In this document: positions 59,647 to 64,000 of the stretch, piece after piece
Layout of the letters: the number at the start of each line of letters is the position of its first letter
Position numbering within the stretch: position 1 is the stretch's first letter
DNA from: Rhodococcoides kyotonense
GTDB taxonomy: Bacteria > Actinomycetota > Actinomycetes > Mycobacteriales > Mycobacteriaceae
NCBI RefSeq assembly: GCF_900188125.1
Contig: NZ_FZOW01000005.1
Span: forward strand, 62,001-126,000
Direction of reading: 5' to 3'
Length of the DNA stretch: 64,000 bases
The notes under the pieces: generated by a model
The model's input: the letters and a program-made list of their open reading frames with translations, nothing else
Told to the model about the DNA's origin: nothing
The model's database searches: none
Program-made: the position numbers and the translations under genes

Positions 59647-61299
59647 ATGTCACACGAACTTGCGCGGCGGCGCTTTCTGGGCTCGATCGCCGCGTTGCTG
59701 GGATCCGGCCTACTGGCGGCATGCGGCGAATCGCAGGTGCCTCGGGTGTCGGCCAGTGGATCGGCGGTGCCACGAACCGGAGGCGAGTTCACCTACCTCA
59801 ACGAGAAACTGATCGACGGATACCAGCAACAGAGCACCGGATCCTGGCACGTCGCGCAGGTCTGGAATCAGTTGGTGGAGCGGTTGTTCTATTACGATGC
59901 GGGTGGCAATTTCGTGCCGCATCTCGCGACGGCATACACCGAGAACGACGACAGGACCGAATTGGGACTGACCATCCGTCGGGGCGTGACCTTCTCCAAC
60001 GGTGAACGGCTCGATGCAGCAGCCGTTGCCGAGAACCTGAACTTCCTCGGCAGAGGGGACAAGGAACGCGGCCTGCCGCGCTCGGCGTATTTCCCGACGG
60101 CATACGACGAGGCCGTTGCAGTGGACGACTATCAGGTTCGAGTCCGGCTGACCGAACCGTTCGGCGACTTCATCCAGAAGCTCGGTGCATGGACGACCGT
60201 GGGAATCCTTGCGCCGGAGACCATTCGAGCCGGTCTCGACCAACAGTCCGATCTCCTGAAGATCTACGGCTCAGGTCCTTTCGTAGTGGAGTCCTGGCTG
60301 CCGAGCAAGGAAGTTGTGCTTCGGCGGCGGGAGGACTACGCATGGCCTCGCGGTGATGCGACGCACGCCGGGCCTGCGCGGCTCGAGCGCATCACCGTTC
60401 AACAGGTCATCGAACCGTCGCTTCGCGCCGGGTCGTTGCAAGCGGGCCAGGTGGACCTCATCCATTACGTGCAGCCCACCGAAGAACCGTTCGTCGCACA
60501 GGATTTCGAGCTGATCGCGCCCAGCTTCTTCGGGAGCGTCTGGGGACTTCAGCTTCGCCTCACGGCACCGCACCTCGACGATGTGCGTGTGCGCAAAGCG
60601 CTGACCCACGGCATCGATCGCGCCGATATCCTGACCACCAACTATCCGAGTGGCGCCTGGAAGGAGGCGAAGTCGACGTTCAACGACGTCGTACCCGGCA
60701 CGCTCGACCTTCGTGATCGCTTCGCCTATGACCCCGACCTCGCGAACAGCTTGCTCGACGACGCAGGCTGGACCGAACGAGACGGCGACGGCTACCGCGT
60801 GAAAGACGGTGAACAGCTGAGCTTTCTGATCTACCCCTCCGTCTACATCACGACGTCGGAAGCGGACCTGCAGTTGATCGCGCAACATTGGCGTCGCATC
60901 GGTGTGAGACTCGAGATCAAGGGCACCGACTTCTCCAATTACAACTCGGTGACGGCCCAGCCCAGTGTTCCGCTGTACGAGAATCATTGGCTCGCAGGTA
61001 GTCAGACCGAGATGTGGAGGTGGTGGCACAGCTCGCAGGCGAATCAGTTCAAGAGCCCAGGCCCCGAACTCGACGCGTTGTTGGACACGCTCACTCAGGC
61101 GAAGTCGACCGAGACACGCATCGAGGCATCGAAAGCAGTGCAGGAATACGTGATCGACAATGCCTACTACATCCCGGTCCACGAGTTCATCCAGACTTGG
61201 GGTGCGTCGAATCGGCTGAAAGGCCTTCTCGTCGACGGCCTCGGACTGATCAGCTTCTACGACGCGTGGTTGGGCGACGACGCGGACGAGGACCAGTGA
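59647..61299 (+). CDS. peptide/nickel-type ABC receptor lipoprotein (second importer)
   Basis: 550 residues. L-A-R-R-R-F-L-G twin-arginine start and lipobox L-A-A-C (Cys near 26). Family-5 markers: G-G-E-F-T-Y, L-T-I-R-R-G-V-T-F-S-N-G-E-R near 110, L-D-D-V-R-V-R-K-A-L-T-H-G-I-D-R near 310 and Y-Y-I-P-V-H-E-F near 505. Only about family-level similarity to the receptor at 51975. ACGAAAGG precedes ATG 59647. The stop overlaps the permease start. Confidence 0.92.
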   Translation: MSHELARRRFLGSIAALLGSGLLAACGESQVPRVSASGSAVPRTGGEFTYLNEKLIDGYQQQSTGSWHVAQVWNQLVERLFYYDAGGNFVPHLATAYTENDDRTELGLTIRRGVTFSNGERLDAAAVAENLNFLGRGDKERGLPRSAYFPTAYDEAVAVDDYQVRVRLTEPFGDFIQKLGAWTTVGILAPETIRAGLDQQSDLLKIYGSGPFVVESWLPSKEVVLRRREDYAWPRGDATHAGPARLERITVQQVIEPSLRAGSLQAGQVDLIHYVQPTEEPFVAQDFELIAPSFFGSVWGLQLRLTAPHLDDVRVRKALTHGIDRADILTTNYPSGAWKEAKSTFNDVVPGTLDLRDRFAYDPDLANSLLDDAGWTERDGDGYRVKDGEQLSFLIYPSVYITTSEADLQLIAQHWRRIGVRLEIKGTDFSNYNSVTAQPSVPLYENHWLAGSQTEMWRWWHSSQANQFKSPGPELDALLDTLTQAKSTETRIEASKAVQEYVIDNAYYIPVHEFIQTWGASNRLKGLLVDGLGLISFYDAWLGDDADEDQ

Positions 61300-62285
61300 T
61301 GGCAGGATCTCCGAACACTCGCTACGCGCTCTCCCGAATAGGACAGGCGCTGATCACGATTCTGATCGTGTACGTTCTCGTCTTCGTCATCGTGACGCTG
61401 CTACCCGGCGATCCGGTGTCCGGCCGTCTCAGTAATCCGGAGTACGGCTATTCGCAGTCCGAGATCGACGAGATGCTCGTGTACTTCAAGCTGGATCAGC
61501 CTGCTTGGCAACAATTGTCGATCTCTCTCGAACGACTGCTGCACGGTGACCTCGGGTTGTCGTACGCGTCGAACATTCCGGTCACGACACTGTTGTGGTC
61601 AGGCGTACCGTCGACACTTCAATTGGCGGGAACCGCCTTCGTTTTCGCGGTGATCCTCGCAGCAGCGATCGCAGTCGGAGCATTCTTTCTACCTGGCCGG
61701 TTCGGGGGCGGTGTGCTGCGAGCCTTTCCATCACTGTTCCTGTCGCTGCCCAATTTCCTGATCGGGCTCGTGGTCATCAACGTGTTCTCTTTCCAACTGG
61801 GATGGTTCGTGCTGAGCGATTTCCGGAGCGCCGACGCACTGATCTATCCCGCAGTGACCTTGGCGATCCCGGCCTCTGCACTTATCGCGCAGGTGTTCAT
61901 CTCTGCTCTCGATACCGCACGCGCAGAACAGTATTCGACGGTGGCGATCTCCAAGGGCATCAGTCGAGTCGGTCTGTTGACGCGTCATCTGCTGCCCAAC
62001 GCGGCGCTGCCGACCCTCACGATCACGGCGATCATCGTCGGTGACCTGCTCGGCGGCTCGATCATCACCGAGGCGATCTTCGGTCGAACGGGAGTCGGAA
62101 CCGTAGTCGAGAAGGCTGTCAGCGAACAGGATGTTCCCGTGTTGCAGGCCGCCGTCGTCCTGGCCGCCGCACTGTTCCTGATCATCAACCTGGTCGTCGA
62201 CTTGGTGTACCCGGTGATGGATCCGAGGCTGCGCGGTGGTCGGGCGGTTACCTCGGTTCAGTACACGAAACAACGAGAGGCGTAG
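61299..62285 (+). CDS. DppB-type ABC permease
   Basis: 328 residues, six helices. V-T-L-L-P-G-D-P-V-S near 32-41 and coupling motif T-V-A-I-S-K-G-I-S-R-V-G-L-L-T-R-H-L-L-P-N near 214-234. ATG shares one base with the receptor stop (TGATG). Confidence 0.92.
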   Translation: MAGSPNTRYALSRIGQALITILIVYVLVFVIVTLLPGDPVSGRLSNPEYGYSQSEIDEMLVYFKLDQPAWQQLSISLERLLHGDLGLSYASNIPVTTLLWSGVPSTLQLAGTAFVFAVILAAAIAVGAFFLPGRFGGGVLRAFPSLFLSLPNFLIGLVVINVFSFQLGWFVLSDFRSADALIYPAVTLAIPASALIAQVFISALDTARAEQYSTVAISKGISRVGLLTRHLLPNAALPTLTITAIIVGDLLGGSIITEAIFGRTGVGTVVEKAVSEQDVPVLQAAVVLAAALFLIINLVVDLVYPVMDPRLRGGRAVTSVQYTKQREA

Positions 62286-62287
62286 CA

Positions 62288-63130
62288 ATGGTCGCTGTCC
62301 ATGCGACGCCGCTGGCACGACTGAGGCCTGCGGCAACGAACATCGGGAACGTCTACACACTGCTCGCGATCGTGGTGGTCGCCGTCATCGCGGCCTGGGC
62401 GCTGACTCCCGGTCTGTTCACCGATCAGGACCCGTACATGGGTGTCACGGCGAACAAATTCCAGTCGCCCTCTGCTGCACACCTTTTCGGTACCGACCAG
62501 CTCGGCCGCGACATCCTGGCACGGGTCGTTCACGGCACACGGTCTGCAGTGCTCACCGCGTTGGTTGCCGTCGTCATCGGACTCGTTGCGGGAAGCCTGG
62601 TCGGACTGGTGGCCGGCTTCTTCGGACGGGCTGCCGACGCCGTCCTGGGGCGTCTGATCGATGCACTGCTCGCGATCCCCGGATTCCTGCTCGCGGTCAT
62701 CGTCGTGGTGTCCCTCGGTTTCGCGAGTGTCAATGCGGCTATCGCAGTCGGTATCTCGTCGATCGCGGTGTTCGCTCGGTTGATCAGATCCGAGACATTG
62801 AGGGTGAAGAATCGCGCGTTCGTCGAATCCTCACGTCTGATCGGTGGTGGCCGATTCGTCGTTCTGTTCGAACACGTTCTTCCGAACGTCTACCGCTCTG
62901 TGTTGGCCCTCGCGGTGTTGCAGTTCGGTCTCGCCATCATCAACATCTCGGCTCTCGCCTTTCTCGGGTACGGAAATCCGCCGCCGAGTCCGGATTGGGG
63001 ACTGCTGGTCGCCGAGGGCAAGGACTTCTTCTATCGCTATCCGTGGCTGGTGTACGGACCGGGTGCGGTGATGGTTCTGTCCGTCCTCGCGCTGAATCAA
63101 CTGAGCAAGTCGATCGGTAGGGACAAGTGA
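62288..63130 (+). CDS. DppC-type ABC permease
   Basis: 280 residues. L-F-G-T-D-Q-L-G-R-D-I-L-A-R near 65-78, coupling motif E-S-S-R-L-I-G-G-G-R-F-V-V-L-F-E-H-V-L-P-N and the L-G-Y-G-N-P-P-P-S-P-D-W-G loop near 230. Begins two bases after the DppB-type stop. Confidence 0.93.
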   Translation: MVAVHATPLARLRPAATNIGNVYTLLAIVVVAVIAAWALTPGLFTDQDPYMGVTANKFQSPSAAHLFGTDQLGRDILARVVHGTRSAVLTALVAVVIGLVAGSLVGLVAGFFGRAADAVLGRLIDALLAIPGFLLAVIVVVSLGFASVNAAIAVGISSIAVFARLIRSETLRVKNRAFVESSRLIGGGRFVVLFEHVLPNVYRSVLALAVLQFGLAIINISALAFLGYGNPPPSPDWGLLVAEGKDFFYRYPWLVYGPGAVMVLSVLALNQLSKSIGRDK

Positions 63131-63131
63131 T

Positions 63132-64000
63132 ATGACTGCTGTTTCCGAAATTACCCGAGCACCGGGCAGCGACGAAGCCACTCCGCTTCTGTCCGTGCGT
63201 GATCTGTCGGTGTCCTACAGCGGAGACCTGGCTTCGCCCACGGTGTCCGACGTGTCGTTCGACGTACATGCCGGCACCACCGTTGCTATCGTCGGTGAGT
63301 CGGGTTCGGGCAAGTCGACGGTCGTGAACGCGGTTCTCAACCTGCTCGACGATCGCGTGGCCGTGGGTGGTAGCGCACATTTCGGCGGTCGCGACGTACT
63401 GCGTGTGCGCGAGCGAGAGTTTCGACGCATCCGCGGCCGCCGGATCGGGTTCGTACCACAGGATCCGACGGCGTCGCTCGATCCGGTTCGCAGAATCGAT
63501 CGACAGATATTCGAAGCATTTCGAACATCGAGACTGCCGGAGTACTCCAAGTCCGGCGACCATCATGCCCAGGCCGTCGAACTTCTCGATGCGGTCGGGA
63601 TCGTCGACCCCGAACGTGCGCTGCACTCGTACCCACATCAGCTGTCCGGTGGGCAGCTGCAGCGAGTACTGATCGGAATTGCCATCTCACAGCGGCCCGA
63701 TCTGATCATCGCCGACGAACCGACGTCGGCACTCGATGTCACGATCCAGAAGACCATTCTCGACCTGATCGATCGCCTGAAGGCGGAACACGGGTTGTCG
63801 GTTCTACTGATCACACACGACCTTTCGTTGGCGGCCGAGCGTTCGGATACGGTCGTCGTTCTCAACGGAGGGCGCGTCGAGGAGTCCGGAGTTTCGGTCG
63901 AGGTGCTGCGTGATCCGCACTCGGAGTACGCCCGTGCATTGATCGCAGACATTCCGAGCATCGAACCCGATCGGTTCGCCGAAGCGAAGTCGCGACGACC
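63132..64000 (+). CDS. OppD-type ABC ATPase (runs off the window)
   Basis: About 289 residues seen. Walker A G-E-S-G-S-G-K-S-T near 56, Q-loop F-V-P-Q-D-P, signature Q-L-S-G-G-Q-L-Q-R, Walker B L-I-I-A-D-E-P-T-S-A-L-D, switch T-H-D. Arg-rich end at the edge; a second, OppF-like half or gene may follow. Powers the second importer. Confidence 0.92.
   Translation, partial: MTAVSEITRAPGSDEATPLLSVRDLSVSYSGDLASPTVSDVSFDVHAGTTVAIVGESGSGKSTVVNAVLNLLDDRVAVGGSAHFGGRDVLRVREREFRRIRGRRIGFVPQDPTASLDPVRRIDRQIFEAFRTSRLPEYSKSGDHHAQAVELLDAVGIVDPERALHSYPHQLSGGQLQRVLIGIAISQRPDLIIADEPTSALDVTIQKTILDLIDRLKAEHGLSVLLITHDLSLAAERSDTVVVLNGGRVEESGVSVEVLRDPHSEYARALIADIPSIEPDRFAEAKSRR

Noticed and set aside
1..64000. Insertion sequences, prophage, CRISPR arrays, tRNA or rRNA
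   Set aside because: No transposase-like frame, regular spacer-repeat series, tRNA-like fold or rRNA sequence was seen, so the accessory regions cannot be tied to a mobile element here.

Overview
The window is high-GC and dense, with GTG starts, 4-base ATGA/GTGA gene overlaps, OmpR-type two-component systems, F420/FMN luciferase-like monooxygenases and IdeR-type iron boxes. This fits a mycolic-acid actinobacterium of the Rhodococcus/Nocardiaceae type. I see no rRNA, tRNA, CRISPR array, transposase or phage gene. The window opens inside an ABC exporter gene and closes inside an oligopeptide ABC ATPase gene.

Region 1 (1-10073) is the most unusual part. It is a compact locus for a ribosomally made, azoline/azole-type peptide (RiPP/TOMM). 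A 32-residue precursor gene too short for routine gene callers (3417-3515), a leader-binding partner, an S15 hydrolase, a YcaO cyclodehydratase and an ABC exporter run leftwards. A beta-propeller protein, an S9 peptidase, a metallophore-type importer (FecCD permease, ATPase, binding lipoprotein) and a SagB-type dehydrogenase run rightwards. Both arms start from a 113-base intergenic region whose only clear operator resembles a Zur (zinc repressor) box. My reading is a zinc-starvation system that makes, exports and re-imports a heterocyclised peptide metallophore; this is an inference. A deleted remnant of a heavy-metal P-type ATPase lies just outside it (10084-10329).

Region 2 (10.5-20.8 kb) holds an epoxide hydrolase, a luciferase-like oxidoreductase, an alpha/beta hydrolase and small proteins. 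It then has an envelope-related group (DedA, PAP2 phosphatase, phosphodiester glycosidase, COG4705-type membrane protein, small secreted protein) around a response regulator and a histidine kinase encoded 2.5 kb apart. A direct-repeat motif with an 11-base period recurs upstream of at least five of these genes and looks like the regulator's site.

Region 3 (20.8-24.2 kb) is a siderophore uptake/export remnant: one binding protein without a signal sequence, a C-terminal scrap of another, an MFS exporter and an intact binding lipoprotein under an IdeR box. A diguanylate cyclase follows (24.5-25.9 kb).

Region 4 (25.8-33.0 kb, leftward) has a two-component system, an MHS permease, an orphan TAXI binding lipoprotein, a Tat-signalled intradiol dioxygenase lipoprotein and a complete tatA-tatC-tatB set directly behind it. 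Small conserved genes (33.1-34.6 kb) and an SDR / acyl-CoA ligase / saccharopine-dehydrogenase-like operon with a divergent TetR gene follow (34.6-38.9 kb).

Region 5 (38.9-64 kb) is an accessory catabolic or scavenging island. It has seven paralogous NtaA/SnaA/DszA-type flavin monooxygenases, two MFS carriers, two oligopeptide/nickel-type ABC importers (one apparently split, with its OppD-type ATPase next to a GntR regulator 16 kb away), and a cysteine-synthase/cystathionine-beta-synthase-type enzyme. Three copies of an inverted repeat, GCGTAA-N8-TTACGC, one of them imperfect, link the GntR gene to the split transporter and the divergent monooxygenase. The enzyme mix suggests uptake and oxidative cleavage of small organosulfur or aminopolycarboxylate-like compounds.
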